A stretch of 39,510 nucleotides of DNA from assembly GCA_016744375.1 (NCBI GenBank), contig JADGEM010000045.1, positions 1 to 39,510 of the forward strand, written 5' to 3'. Below the pieces are notes generated by a model, which was not told the origin of the DNA, made no database searches, and saw only the letters and a program-made list of their open reading frames with translations. Position 1 is the first letter of the stretch. Each line of letters starts with the position of its first letter. This document shows positions 23,444-32,429 of this stretch, one piece after another. The position numbers were made by a program, and so were the translations under genes. This stretch comes from Gammaproteobacteria bacterium (lineage in GTDB: Bacteria > Pseudomonadota > Gammaproteobacteria > GRL18).

Positions 23444-25795
23444 CTATTTGCTCTCTTCATAGTTTAAATTTTGATTAAAATCATCGACCTTAATGACCTC
23501 ATTCCTTGCTATGTGTGCCTCGTAAATGCATTTAAACTCATGCTCTGTTAACAACTTTTTCTGAAGTGCCAAATTGATGGTGTCTATAAAATCCATCGGT
23601 CTTTTTTCGGATGAATTATAGCTATCGATTTGTTTGTTCTTGATTATTTTATGCAATTTTATTTCAGCTTCCCGGGCTGAGATGACTTTATATAATGCAT
23701 CATCCAGACGCTTAATGGGATCATGCTTTTCCCTGCTGCTATATATACCTTTCGTTAAACGATCTCTTGCAGAAGAGGGAGCTAATATCCTCTGTGTTAC
23801 CTGCTCGGACAGTTGATCAGATGGTTTTTGGTAAGTTTTTCCAAAAGGAAAAATTAGAAATTTTAAAAGATTAGCGACAAAACGATTAGGCAAGTTGGAC
23901 AATACACCAGAAAAGGACTCTTGAGTTTCATACAATAAGGTTTCACAACTCCATTGCATTAAAACCTGATCATCATGATAATTTTCATCATGATGATACT
24001 GCTTTAATACAGCTGAGCTCAAATACAGATAACTTAAAATATCAGCCAGGCGACCGGATAAATTTTCCATCTGTTTAAGTTTTCCTCCCAGGCTTAACAT
24101 ACAATAATCACTCAGAAGAGCGAAAGCGATGCTCATGCGTGATAATTTCTGGAAATAACGTTTACTTATCTGTTGAAATTTTTGATTTTTATTTTTAGGT
24201 GTTTGACAAAACAAGCCATCGGTCAGTGAAGTTGATAGAGTTCGTGAAAAAGAGCGAATGACATGTAGAATGTGAGCCGTAAAAGCCCTGTCAAAATTAA
24301 TCAGGCCGGTCATTTTATTATTATTATTTGCGGATGAAATCTCTTTAAAAATATATGGATGACAACGTACTGCTCCCTGCCCGAAAATGATCATACTTCG
24401 AGTAAGAATATTTGCACCTTCGACTGTAATACTGATTGGAACAGCTTGATAAATACGCCCCATAATATTTCTAGGACCCATACAAATGGCGGCCCCACCA
24501 TAGATATCCATAGCATCATTGACAACTTTCCGCATTTTCTCAGTTAAATGATATTTAACAACAGCACCTGCAACCGATGGTTTTTCTCCCATATCAATGC
24601 TGCTGACTGTTAAGTTTCTGGCTGCCTCCATAATATAGGTGTTTCCGACAATTCGAGTCAGAGCCTCAGAAATTCCACCAAAGTCACTGATTGAACGGTT
24701 AAATTGTTTTCTTATTCTTGCATATGCTCCGGTTGTTCGACAGGCAAGTTTACCGGCGCCAGTACTTAGGGCTGGAAGTGAAATGGAGCGCCCATCAGCA
24801 AGACTTTCCATAAGCATACTCCAGCCTTTTCCTGCGTAATCTCTACCGCCGATTATCCAGTCAACAGGGATAAAAACATCCTTGCCGGAGTTGGGCCCGT
24901 TTTGGAAAGTCTGACTAAGAGGGTAGTGACGTCTGCCAATTTCAATGCCGGGTAAATGGGTAGGGATAAGCGCAAGTGTGATACCGGGTTCAGTGTTAGA
25001 AGACAGCAGTTTGTCAGGGTCATAAAGTTTAAATGCCAGACCTAACAGGGTACATATGGGACCCAATGTAATATAACGCTTGTGCCAGTTTAATCGAATG
25101 CCAAGGGTTTGCTTACCCTCGTAGAACTGTTGACAGATAATGCCATAATCTATCATAGAGCTTGCATCACTACCTGCGTTAGAGCTGGTGAGTGCAAATG
25201 CAGGTATTTCTTTGCCAGAGGCGAGTCTTGGCAAGTAATGTTCTTTTTGTCTGGTGGTCCCATATTCCATAATCAGTTTTGCCGGCCCTAAAGAATTAGG
25301 CACCATAACTGTAACGGCAGCAGTGATGCTTTTACTGGCCAGTTTCATGACCATGGCTGAGTGTGCAAGGGCTGAATATTCAAGGCCGCCATACTGTTTT
25401 GGTATAATCAAACCAAACAGGCCGTTGGTTTTTATGAAAGTCCAGACTGAATCAGGTAAATCTTTGGTGTCCTGTGTGATTTTCCAGTCATCAAGTAAGG
25501 TACATAATTCTTCAACAGGGCCATCTAAAAATTTTTGTTCTTCTACTGATAATTGTGCCAGCTCAATATCTAATAATTTATCCCAGTCAGGTCTGCCGCT
25601 GAATAGATCGCCATCCCACCAGACTGTGCCAGCTTCTAAAGCCTCTTTTTCTGTTTCAGACATATTCGGTAAAGCTGCTCGAAAAAGATTAAAAACAGGT
25701 TGCGAAAAGTACTCAATCCTTAGTTTTCTAAAAAGGCTTTGGTGATTTATTTTTTCACCATTAAAGTATTTGTCTTCATTAGTGATAAATGTCAT
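23444..25795 (-). CDS. fadE: Acyl-CoA dehydrogenase, FadE type
   Basis: A 783-aa flavoprotein that catalyses the first oxidation of acyl-CoA. An N-terminal segment precedes the dehydrogenase core (LFGLIIPKQYGGLEYSALAHS, ALTSSNAGSDASSM, MDIYGGAAICMGPRN, VEGANILTRS), and a long C-terminal helical domain of the FadE-specific DUF1974 type follows. Total length is near E. coli FadE (814). AGGGGGA precedes the ATG at 25795. The gene is 8 bp after the YiiX-like gene and 94 bp before the thiolase gene. Electron acceptor genes (etf) are not in the window. Confidence 0.94.
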   Translation of the reverse strand: MTFITNEDKYFNGEKINHQSLFRKLRIEYFSQPVFNLFRAALPNMSETEKEALEAGTVWWDGDLFSGRPDWDKLLDIELAQLSVEEQKFLDGPVEELCTLLDDWKITQDTKDLPDSVWTFIKTNGLFGLIIPKQYGGLEYSALAHSAMVMKLASKSITAAVTVMVPNSLGPAKLIMEYGTTRQKEHYLPRLASGKEIPAFALTSSNAGSDASSMIDYGIICQQFYEGKQTLGIRLNWHKRYITLGPICTLLGLAFKLYDPDKLLSSNTEPGITLALIPTHLPGIEIGRRHYPLSQTFQNGPNSGKDVFIPVDWIIGGRDYAGKGWSMLMESLADGRSISLPALSTGAGKLACRTTGAYARIRKQFNRSISDFGGISEALTRIVGNTYIMEAARNLTVSSIDMGEKPSVAGAVVKYHLTEKMRKVVNDAMDIYGGAAICMGPRNIMGRIYQAVPISITVEGANILTRSMIIFGQGAVRCHPYIFKEISSANNNNKMTGLINFDRAFTAHILHVIRSFSRTLSTSLTDGLFCQTPKNKNQKFQQISKRYFQKLSRMSIAFALLSDYCMLSLGGKLKQMENLSGRLADILSYLYLSSAVLKQYHHDENYHDDQVLMQWSCETLLYETQESFSGVLSNLPNRFVANLLKFLIFPFGKTYQKPSDQLSEQVTQRILAPSSARDRLTKGIYSSREKHDPIKRLDDALYKVISAREAEIKLHKIIKNKQIDSYNSSEKRPMDFIDTINLALQKKLLTEHEFKCIYEAHIARNEVIKVDDFNQNLNYEESK

Positions 25796-25803
25796 GTTTC
25801 CCC

Positions 25804-26802
25804 CTAAAAAAACAGATGGTTTAACAGGTCGAAATTAAATCTATGAGTGGTTTTAACTTTTCTTTTGATCAGATTAATATTATGTTTGATATGAGTTTCT
25901 GGATAAGTTCTGGCCGCTAACAGATCGTCTGGTAGATAACAATCACCAGGACCATGGCACACGAGTCCCTCTTCATTCCAGGGCATGGTTTTATACATGG
26001 CGACTTTGTCAAAACGATAAATGGGATATTTAATAATTTCAAAATAGGGTGAATAATCAAAGTCCTTGGGAATCATTAAGCGTGGATTTCGCATATAAAG
26101 ATTATATTGTCCATTTTTTAATTGCTCTGTTACTGGCAATATAGGAAATTTGATTTCAGCAAATGCTTCAGAAATCATGCTTGAACAAACTGTATTGGTG
26201 GCAGTCCCATTTTTTTTTGTCGGGCTCAGGTTATGCATAAACAGGCTTGAACGCCAGCGTCTTGGAAGAAGACTATAGGGAAATAAAAATCGAGCTAAAT
26301 CGAGCAATTGTCTGACATGGTATTCGCTGCCGAGCTTATTAATACCATATTCGGTGACTTTTTGGGCATCTCTGGGGGTTATATTGCTTGGACGGCAAAT
26401 TCTAAGATGGTCATGTCGATATTTGTCAATAGAATGAACCACTGTCCCTTCACCAAGCAGGGCTTCGACAATTAATGCATCATCTGGATTACCTGAGTAA
26501 TATGAAAGTACTTTTTGACGTAATTGAGGGTTGCTGATCTCATAAGCATGGCCGATATAAAGGGCAGAGTGGGTCCATGGGCTCTGTGTAATGAGTTTGA
26601 TGACTTCTGCAACATGGCTACGTCCTTCGACCAGGACAACATCCCCCGGACGAATTTCATAACACAGTTGTTTAAAATCAGAAGGAGGAAGATCAGGATT
26701 ATTTTTCTCAGTATTAAGCCATCTTACGGTAGCATTCCAGATGCGATCCCATACTTTGATTCTCATATACAATTTTAATGAGAGAAACAGATTAAACTTC
26801 AT
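25804..26802 (-). CDS. YiiX-like permuted NlpC/P60 thiol hydrolase
   Basis: A 332-aa protein with the circularly permuted NlpC/P60 (papain-like) layout: a strand with IRPGDVVLVEGRSHVAEVI, the catalytic-His motif SPWTHSALYIG (His78) and, well downstream, the nucleophile motif TVCSSMISEAF (Cys206). A possible polar partner sits in IVEALLGEGTVVHS. This superfamily includes YiiX and YebB of bacteria and the LRAT/HRAS-like lipid acyltransferases of animals. The start is uncertain. The ATG at 26802 has GGGGG and AGGA just upstream, whereas the ATG at 26820 has none. It is the first gene of the fad cluster and only 8 bp before fadE. A role in releasing acyl chains is an inference from the neighbourhood. 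Confidence 0.82.
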   Translation of the reverse strand: MKFNLFLSLKLYMRIKVWDRIWNATVRWLNTEKNNPDLPPSDFKQLCYEIRPGDVVLVEGRSHVAEVIKLITQSPWTHSALYIGHAYEISNPQLRQKVLSYYSGNPDDALIVEALLGEGTVVHSIDKYRHDHLRICRPSNITPRDAQKVTEYGINKLGSEYHVRQLLDLARFLFPYSLLPRRWRSSLFMHNLSPTKKNGTATNTVCSSMISEAFAEIKFPILPVTEQLKNGQYNLYMRNPRLMIPKDFDYSPYFEIIKYPIYRFDKVAMYKTMPWNEEGLVCHGPGDCYLPDDLLAARTYPETHIKHNINLIKRKVKTTHRFNFDLLNHLFF

Positions 26803-26959
26803 TCCTACCCCCAGTGACATTTTATGTGACAGTCGAAGGTTATTCTCTGCCGAAAAAAAGCCGAAAAGATATTGAAAAAAAGTTAAAATCTAATAAATAT
26901 ATGGGTTCATCTTGATTGTAATGAACGAATTCTTTTTTGAGATTTATTAATACGCTTAA

Positions 26960-28120
26960 TTATAACTGTATCGTGGTTTTTATCACTTTATTTAAAATCT
27001 CAATAGCGCCATCTATGACTTCAGTTGAAGTGTAGTAGTGGGGCGAAAATCTTACATTTCCATGTCGCATGGCGCAGATAACATTTTGAGCCATGAGTTC
27101 ATTGTAAAGAGTTTCAGACGAAATGCTATGATGTCTGAAAGCAACAATTCCACTTATTCGTGTGTCAGTAGTATCGCTTTGTACGGTGATTTGAGGAACT
27201 GTTTTTAGTTTTTTTACAATGTATCTACTGTTTTTGACTAATAAGTGTTCAATAAATTCAATTTTTCTGCTTAAAATGAGCTTGATACTTGTATTTAATG
27301 CATGAATACCTAACATGTTAGGGCTGCCGCATTCAAATTTACGGGCAGTTTTTGCTTCACTCCAGGTGCTTGAGTCAAAGTCAAATTGATTTTCTACCAT
27401 ATGCCAGCCATATTGTGATGGCTTTATCTGACTGCGTAATCTTTTGTGGCAGTAAAAGAATCCCAGACCTTCAGGACTCATTAGCCACTTATGACCATCT
27501 GCCATAACAAAATCTGCCTGGATTGACTGGACATCAAAATTAATAGCACCGATGCTCTGGATTGCATCAACACAAAACAGTACGGATGCATTATGACAAT
27601 AATCCCCTAATGTCTTAAGATCCATTTTTAAACCATCAGCATATTGCACAGAACTAACTGATAATAAACGTGTTTTAGAATCAATTGCCGCTATTAATTT
27701 ATCCTCTGGCGATTTCTGAGAGCTTTCATAAAGATCGATGAGTTTAATTTCAACACCCTGAGCTTTAAGTGACTGCCAGACAATACGGTTAGAAGGAAAT
27801 TCCTGTTGTGCTATAACGACATTATCACCAGCTTCCCAACTTAATCCATAGGCAACAAATGACAGGGCCTCAGATGTATTTTTGACCAATGCAATATCAT
27901 CGCATGAAGGCGCATTAATGAGCTGAGTTATATTTTCCCGTAATTCCTGTTCAATTTTAAGCCATTGAATATAATGAGTTGCTCCAAGTTGAGCATTTTC
28001 ATTGGCAAACTTCTGAACTTCATGAGCAGTGACTGTGGGCCATGGAGAAACTGCGGCGTGATTAAGATAGAAAATATGACTTTTTATGGAAAAATCTAAT
28101 GAAATATCAGTTGCTTGCAT
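26960..28120 (-). CDS. Class V PLP-dependent aminotransferase-like enzyme
   Basis: A 386-aa fold-type I PLP enzyme of the class V (NifS/isopenicillin-epimerase-like) family. The PLP lysine is Lys211 in ADGHKWLMSPEG, and Asp185 in CVDAIQSIGA contacts the cofactor pyridine. The N-terminus YLNHAAVSPWP is typical of the family. In the C-terminal active-site loop the sequence is AMRHGNVRFSPHYY, which lacks the cysteine expected in a SufS/CsdA cysteine desulfurase, so a desulfurase call is doubtful and another aminotransferase/lyase reaction is more likely. It is a single gene, divergent from the small exported-protein gene. Confidence 0.85.
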   Translation of the reverse strand: MQATDISLDFSIKSHIFYLNHAAVSPWPTVTAHEVQKFANENAQLGATHYIQWLKIEQELRENITQLINAPSCDDIALVKNTSEALSFVAYGLSWEAGDNVVIAQQEFPSNRIVWQSLKAQGVEIKLIDLYESSQKSPEDKLIAAIDSKTRLLSVSSVQYADGLKMDLKTLGDYCHNASVLFCVDAIQSIGAINFDVQSIQADFVMADGHKWLMSPEGLGFFYCHKRLRSQIKPSQYGWHMVENQFDFDSSTWSEAKTARKFECGSPNMLGIHALNTSIKLILSRKIEFIEHLLVKNSRYIVKKLKTVPQITVQSDTTDTRISGIVAFRHHSISSETLYNELMAQNVICAMRHGNVRFSPHYYTSTEVIDGAIEILNKVIKTTIQL

Positions 28121-28267
28121 GAATTTCCTTTAAAAATATGTAAGTTTAAAAAATGTATCATAGTGCACAATTATTAATTATTTTACGATTATGGCACAAA
28201 TACATTTACTTTTTGCTTGTTGGGCACTATATATATACTTACGAATGTAGGGGGTACATTTTTTTAT

Positions 28268-28304
28268 AGGAGGTCGTTAAATTTCTCTTTAGGATTAAGA
28301 GAAA
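28268..28304 (+). promoter_or_regulatory. Shine-Dalgarno followed by hairpin before the start codon
   Basis: A full AGGAGGT (28268-28274) lies 33 bases before the nearest start, GTG 28308. Between them TTTCTCTT (28282-28289) and AAGAGAAA (28297-28304) form a perfect 8-bp stem with a 7-base loop. If folded, the effective spacing to GTG 28308 is about 10 bases. Confidence 0.5.
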
Positions 28305-28307
28305 AAC

Positions 28308-28727
28308 GTGTTTGTAATGTCTATTATATCGAAAATTATTACATTTTATTTTATTTTAAGCAGTATTTTCTTTGTTCAAGCTGTTTCAGCGTCACAAGAT
28401 GATTACCTCAAGCAACTGGAAATGGAGGCGAATGATGAGGCGAGTAGCCCAGCTTCGGTTTTAGATTCTCAGTCTGGGATTTCATCCGATGACACATCAC
28501 TTGATGCACCATCTTCTGATATGGCGCTCATCCTTGATAAAAAAGAATTGATTTCTGATCTGGCGGGTTTTGAAAAAGCATTGGAAGGCACTTACCCGGA
28601 AAGTTTCTCTCTTTATCAGGAACTCACAGGTGAGCAAAAAAATAATATCTATCAAGATTTTACTGAAAATAAACGTCTTTACAATTCAACTGTAAAAATT
28701 ATATCAACCTACCTGGCTTCTCACTAG
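28308..28727 (+). CDS. Small acidic exported protein, unknown
   Basis: A 139-aa protein with a hydrophobic signal peptide ending about VSASQDD, then an acidic, serine-rich linker (residues about 35-75) and a helical C-terminal part (FEKALEGTYPESFSLYQELT, then QKNNIYQDF and a TYL ending). I do not recognise the family. The start is either GTG 28308, which fits a displaced AGGAGGT site brought near by a hairpin, or ATG 28317. It precedes the rhodanese gene by 76 bp and is probably co-expressed with it. Confidence 0.68.
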   Translation: MFVMSIISKIITFYFILSSIFFVQAVSASQDDYLKQLEMEANDEASSPASVLDSQSGISSDDTSLDAPSSDMALILDKKELISDLAGFEKALEGTYPESFSLYQELTGEQKNNIYQDFTENKRLYNSTVKIISTYLASH

Positions 28728-28803
28728 GCGAGTTTTTTTGGGTTCGTTTGTTTTAGGCAGTATGCTTTCAAATTCATGTTTTTTATACAAAAGGTTGTAT
28801 TTA

Positions 28804-29532
28804 ATGAATAAAAATTTACTAAACTGTATTTTTAATAATAAAAAAAATATTAAAGCAATATCATATACTTTCTTCATCATGATTTTTTTATGGTCAGGCA
28901 GTTCTTTCGCACTGGATGTTAACATCAGCAAAGGTGTTTCTTACGTTGATATTGATTATAAAGATAATATTATTCGAATTCAGCGAAATCAGGACAGTGC
29001 CCATACTTTGAAAGGCGGTTTTTCTAAAACCTCAAGAAATTGCCCACCATTCTGTATTCAGCCAATGTCTGTTGCACAGGGAGTCAAAACATTTGGATCT
29101 TTGGAAGTTGTTGACTTTATTGATAAAGATGTCAGGCAAAAGACTGGTATTATTATTGATGCCAGAACACCCGGTTGGCATAATAAAGGGACCATACCTG
29201 GTTCCATTAATATTCCTTTTACACTTTTCGGTATGGATGAAACCGATCCTGAATTGGTTAAAGCGATGAAATCCTTAGGGGTCAAACAAAAATCAACTTC
29301 GAGTGATGATGATAGCTTCTGGAGCTGGACTTCAGATGATAATAAAAATAGCAATTGGGATTTTTCAAATGCCAAAGATTTAGTTTTATGGTGCAATGGT
29401 ATGTGGTGCGGGCAATCACCCAGAGCAATTAAAAGCTTGCTCAAGCATGGCTATCCGGCAAATAAAATTAATTATTATAGAGGGGGAATGCAGACCTGGC
29501 TTATACTGGGGCTGACTGTTGTTAAACCTTGA
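28804..29532 (+). CDS. Exported rhodanese-domain protein with CPPFC motif
   Basis: A 242-aa protein with an N-terminal hydrophobic segment (about residues 19-35, ending SSFALD), so it is likely periplasmic. The rhodanese domain begins at GIIIDARTPGWHNKGTIPGS and has the active-site loop WCNGMWCGQSPRA with Cys197 as the persulfide-forming residue and Cys202 beside it. Before it is a CPPFC motif (Cys80, Cys84). Acid- and serine-rich residues (STSSDDDSFWSWTSDD) sit in a loop. The ATG at 28804 has AAAAGG upstream. It may carry sulfane sulfur outside the cytoplasm, but the acceptor is unknown. Confidence 0.85.
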   Translation: MNKNLLNCIFNNKKNIKAISYTFFIMIFLWSGSSFALDVNISKGVSYVDIDYKDNIIRIQRNQDSAHTLKGGFSKTSRNCPPFCIQPMSVAQGVKTFGSLEVVDFIDKDVRQKTGIIIDARTPGWHNKGTIPGSINIPFTLFGMDETDPELVKAMKSLGVKQKSTSSDDDSFWSWTSDDNKNSNWDFSNAKDLVLWCNGMWCGQSPRAIKSLLKHGYPANKINYYRGGMQTWLILGLTVVKP

Positions 29533-29597
29533 TAGAAACTATCAAAGATTAACAGATTTAACTGTTGCAATACTTTTTTTAATTTTGGAGGATATAA

Positions 29598-29993
29598 ATG
29601 GCTGATTTATTCGATGATGAATGGATGAAATCTTTTCAAGGCATCTGGAATGCAGAACCTGATTTAAAAGATGCCCTGGCAGAAATTGGTTTTAATTCAG
29701 TAATTGGTTATGGCATACCAGGTGATGATACTGCACGTGGTTATATTGATGTACAAAACGGCGAAGTCGTTGCCGCTGGTACTTATGATGGCCGTGATTT
29801 GAGCTGGGATATCAGAGCGGATCAAAAAAACTGGGAAAAATGGCTGAATAAAGGCATTGGTATGGCTGGAATGGGCATGGCAGTGACCACGGGTAAGATG
29901 AAGTTTTTAACTGGTGATTTTAAAGCCATGTTTAAAGATCCAAGAATGGCAGGTCCTTTTATCAAAAGTTTTGCTGCAATGGGACAAGTATAA
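29598..29993 (+). CDS. SCP2-like sterol/lipid-binding protein
   Basis: A 131-aa cytoplasmic protein whose second half (GKMKFLTGDFKAMFKDPRMAG, then PFIKSF) has the SCP2 sterol-transfer pattern, preceded by a strand-rich GYIDVQNGEVVAAG stretch. No catalytic residues are expected; members bind hydrophobic ligands. TGGAGG precedes the ATG. It follows the rhodanese gene by 65 bp and is closed by a clear terminator, so the three small genes form a unit. Confidence 0.75.
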   Translation: MADLFDDEWMKSFQGIWNAEPDLKDALAEIGFNSVIGYGIPGDDTARGYIDVQNGEVVAAGTYDGRDLSWDIRADQKNWEKWLNKGIGMAGMGMAVTTGKMKFLTGDFKAMFKDPRMAGPFIKSFAAMGQV

Positions 29994-30032
29994 AACAGTT
30001 CATTGAAAAACAAATCATTTAGAATGGAAAGG

Positions 30033-30064
30033 GCTGGCAGAGAATCTTTGCCGGCTTTTTTTTT
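30033..30064 (+). terminator. Rho-independent terminator after the SCP2-like gene
   Basis: GCTGGCA (30033-30039) pairs with TGCCGGC (30049-30055) with one G-T pair and a 9-base loop, followed by a T-run. It ends the three-gene unit before deaD. Confidence 0.88.
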
Positions 30065-30101
30065 GTTTTCTGTATTAGTATTTAATTTATTGTTAAAATA
30101 G

Positions 30102-30130
30102 GTGATATTTATCAAATGACAGAGTATAAT
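30102..30130 (+). promoter_or_regulatory. Probable deaD promoter
   Basis: A perfect TATAAT at 30125-30130 lies 38 bases before the deaD start. The -35 element is weak (GTGATA at 30102-30107, 17-bp spacing). Confidence 0.42.
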
Positions 30131-30168
30131 GCCTGGTTTTCCTACTCCTGTCCATTGAGGCTCGCTAG

Positions 30169-32022
30169 ATGTCATCCGCACCCAGTTCCAAATATTCATC
30201 CTTTGATTCACTTGATCTTGTACCGCAAGTTTTGCAGGCAGTCCAGGAATCAGGTTATACGACACCATCAGAGATACAATCTCAAAGCATCCCACACATA
30301 CTTGCCGGCAAAGATATAATCGGCCAGGCTCAGACTGGAACAGGTAAAACGGCAGCATTTGCATTGCCAATTTTATGTAATATTGAGCTGAATCTAAGAA
30401 AAACTCAGGTTCTGGTACTGGCTCCAACCCGTGAATTGGCCATCCAGGTTGCAGAAGCATTTCAAACTTACGCAAAGCATCTGCCAAAAATCAATATTGT
30501 GCCAGTTTATGGTGGTGCGCCTTATAGTGAGCAGCTTCGAGGTTTAAAAAAAGGGGCTCATATTGTGGTTGGTACACCTGGAAGGGTGATGGACCACATT
30601 CGAAAAGGCTCTTTGAATCTGTCCCAGTTACAGACTCTAGTACTTGATGAGGCTGATGAAATGCTCCGCATGGGGTTTATTGATGACGTTGAATGGGTGC
30701 TGCAACAATCACCAGAGTCTCGTCAAATAGCTCTTTTTTCTGCTACTATGCCAACAGTGATACGCCGAATTGCCGAAAAGTATTTAGTTCAACCTGAACT
30801 GGTTAAAGTTGCAACTAAAACCGTCACTGCAAATACGATTCACCAGCGTTACTGGCGTGTTTATGGCGCGAGTAAACTGGATGCATTGACCCGCATTCTT
30901 GAGCTTGAAGATCATGATGCTATGCTGGTTTTCGTTAATACCAAAAATATGACACTTGAACTTGCCGACCAGCTACAGACGCGTGGCTTTGCTTGTGAGG
31001 CACTCAATGGGGACATTCCACAAAATGGGCGTGAGCGTATTGTTGAACGCCTTAAACGCGGACGTCTGGATGTCTTGATTGCAACCGATGTTGTTGCACG
31101 AGGTCTTGATGTTCAACGTATTAGTCATGTCATTAATTATGACGCACCACGTGATAACGAGTCCTATGTACATAGAATTGGCAGAACAGGTCGAGCTGGC
31201 CGTCAAGGGGATGCCATTTTATTTATTTCTCGACGTGAGACTCGACTTCTAAGATCAATTGAAAGGACAACCAAACAACCTATTACTGAAATGGAAATTC
31301 CTTCAGTTAAAAATATTAATGAATTACGCATTACGCGTTATAAGAAAACTATTTTATCAACAATTGAAAAAATACAAAAGTCTAAAGATTATGGTGTTTT
31401 TACAAAATTAATTACTGAACTCAATGAGCAGGATGATGTCAATATCATCGATATTGCAGCGGCCTTAGCTCATATGTCTAATAATAATAAATCCTTTCTT
31501 CTCAATGAATCGGAATTTAAGCATCTAAAAGATAAAAGACCATTTAAAGATGATTTTGATGACCGGGGCGGGCGTCCGAACTCAAGAAAGGAGCGTGGCG
31601 AGAGAAAGAAAAAAACTCCAGTGGGTAGTAAGGCAACTCCACTAAAAGACATGCCTGATGTCCAAATGAAACGCTTTCGTGTTGAAGTTGGTTATGATCA
31701 TGGTGTTAAACCTGGAAATATCGTTGGTGCTATTGCTAATGAAGCAGGTCTTGACAGTAAGATGATAGGCCAAATTGAAATCTATGATGGTTATTCAGTC
31801 GTTGATTTACCGGATGGCATGCCAAAGGATGTTTTTCGTGATTTACAAAAGGCCTGGGTCTGTCAACAACAATTAAAAATTTCTGCCTTTTCTGGTGAAT
31901 CAAATAGCGGAAGTGCTTCATTTAAAGGAAAGAAAACCAGGAGTAATGCTGTCAGAAAACAGGGCAAGGGAAGAAATACAAATAATCGTGCTCATCAACA
32001 ACGTAAGCGCAAGAGTGATTAA
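30169..32022 (+). CDS. deaD: DEAD-box ATP-dependent RNA helicase DeaD/CsdA
   Basis: A 617-aa RNA helicase for ribosome assembly and mRNA turnover, often cold-induced. Motifs in order: Q-motif region near 30-38, Walker A AQTGTGKT at about 54-61, PTREL 86-90, GTPGR 135-139, DEAD 160-163, SAT 191-193, then IATDVVARGLD and HRIGRTGRAG. The C-terminal DbpA-type RNA-binding domain (VKPGNIVGAIANEAGL, QIEIYDGYSVVDLP) and a basic tail follow. A charged, Arg/Lys/Gly-rich segment (RKERGERKKK) separates the parts. Length matches CsdA (629). The ATG at 30169 follows a GAGG. Confidence 0.96.
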   Translation: MSSAPSSKYSSFDSLDLVPQVLQAVQESGYTTPSEIQSQSIPHILAGKDIIGQAQTGTGKTAAFALPILCNIELNLRKTQVLVLAPTRELAIQVAEAFQTYAKHLPKINIVPVYGGAPYSEQLRGLKKGAHIVVGTPGRVMDHIRKGSLNLSQLQTLVLDEADEMLRMGFIDDVEWVLQQSPESRQIALFSATMPTVIRRIAEKYLVQPELVKVATKTVTANTIHQRYWRVYGASKLDALTRILELEDHDAMLVFVNTKNMTLELADQLQTRGFACEALNGDIPQNGRERIVERLKRGRLDVLIATDVVARGLDVQRISHVINYDAPRDNESYVHRIGRTGRAGRQGDAILFISRRETRLLRSIERTTKQPITEMEIPSVKNINELRITRYKKTILSTIEKIQKSKDYGVFTKLITELNEQDDVNIIDIAAALAHMSNNNKSFLLNESEFKHLKDKRPFKDDFDDRGGRPNSRKERGERKKKTPVGSKATPLKDMPDVQMKRFRVEVGYDHGVKPGNIVGAIANEAGLDSKMIGQIEIYDGYSVVDLPDGMPKDVFRDLQKAWVCQQQLKISAFSGESNSGSASFKGKKTRSNAVRKQGKGRNTNNRAHQQRKRKSD

Positions 32023-32058
32023 TGGCAAGGCATATTTTTTAGAATAGATGTAATCTCA

Positions 32059-32394
32059 TTAAAAAATATTATCTTCTTCGTCTGAGAGAATTGATTGAAT
32101 ATATTTTTTTCTGATTTTCTTTCTTTTCAATAGTTTTTTCTGAGCTGCCTGCGGTAGATCTGTGAGCAGCAATATATGTTTATCCAGAAGCACATCGATT
32201 AAATCTTCTAAAACCCGAATAAAATCAGTATCCGACTGATTGAGGAGATGGTTTGTGTATTCACTATAATCATCACTTTCTAAAAATTCAATAATTTCCT
32301 TGTTATTGACAGCGAGTTCTTCCTCGGCATCCTTTTGCTCTTCACAAAAAATACCAATAATTCTTCCACTTTCGTCTCTTTTTATAAAAGGCAT
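32059..32394 (-). CDS. Conserved small cytosolic protein, 111 aa
   Basis: The sequence opens MPFIKRDESGRIIGIF and has a central IRVLEDLIDVLLDKHILLLT followed by DLPQAAQKKLLKRKKIRK. This pattern is that of a widespread proteobacterial small protein that databases often label as tryptophan synthase beta-like. It has none of the PLP-binding features of TrpB, so that label should not be taken as function. No signal peptide or membrane helix is present. It is monocistronic and convergent with deaD, with only 36 bp between them. Confidence 0.78.
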   Translation of the reverse strand: MPFIKRDESGRIIGIFCEEQKDAEEELAVNNKEIIEFLESDDYSEYTNHLLNQSDTDFIRVLEDLIDVLLDKHILLLTDLPQAAQKKLLKRKKIRKKYIQSILSDEEDNIF

Positions 32395-32429
32395 AAAAAA
32401 TAATCCCTTATGATTTCAGTTGATGTACC

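Noticed and set aside
28217..28402. Open frame using the AGGAGGT at 28268 through a frameshift
   Set aside because: The frame begins upstream of the ribosome site and has no start codon at proper distance after it. The exported-protein frame with a signal peptide is far more likely.
32059..32394. Tryptophan synthase beta chain
   Set aside because: At 111 aa with no PLP-binding lysine or TrpB motifs the protein cannot be TrpB; the label is a common database carry-over.
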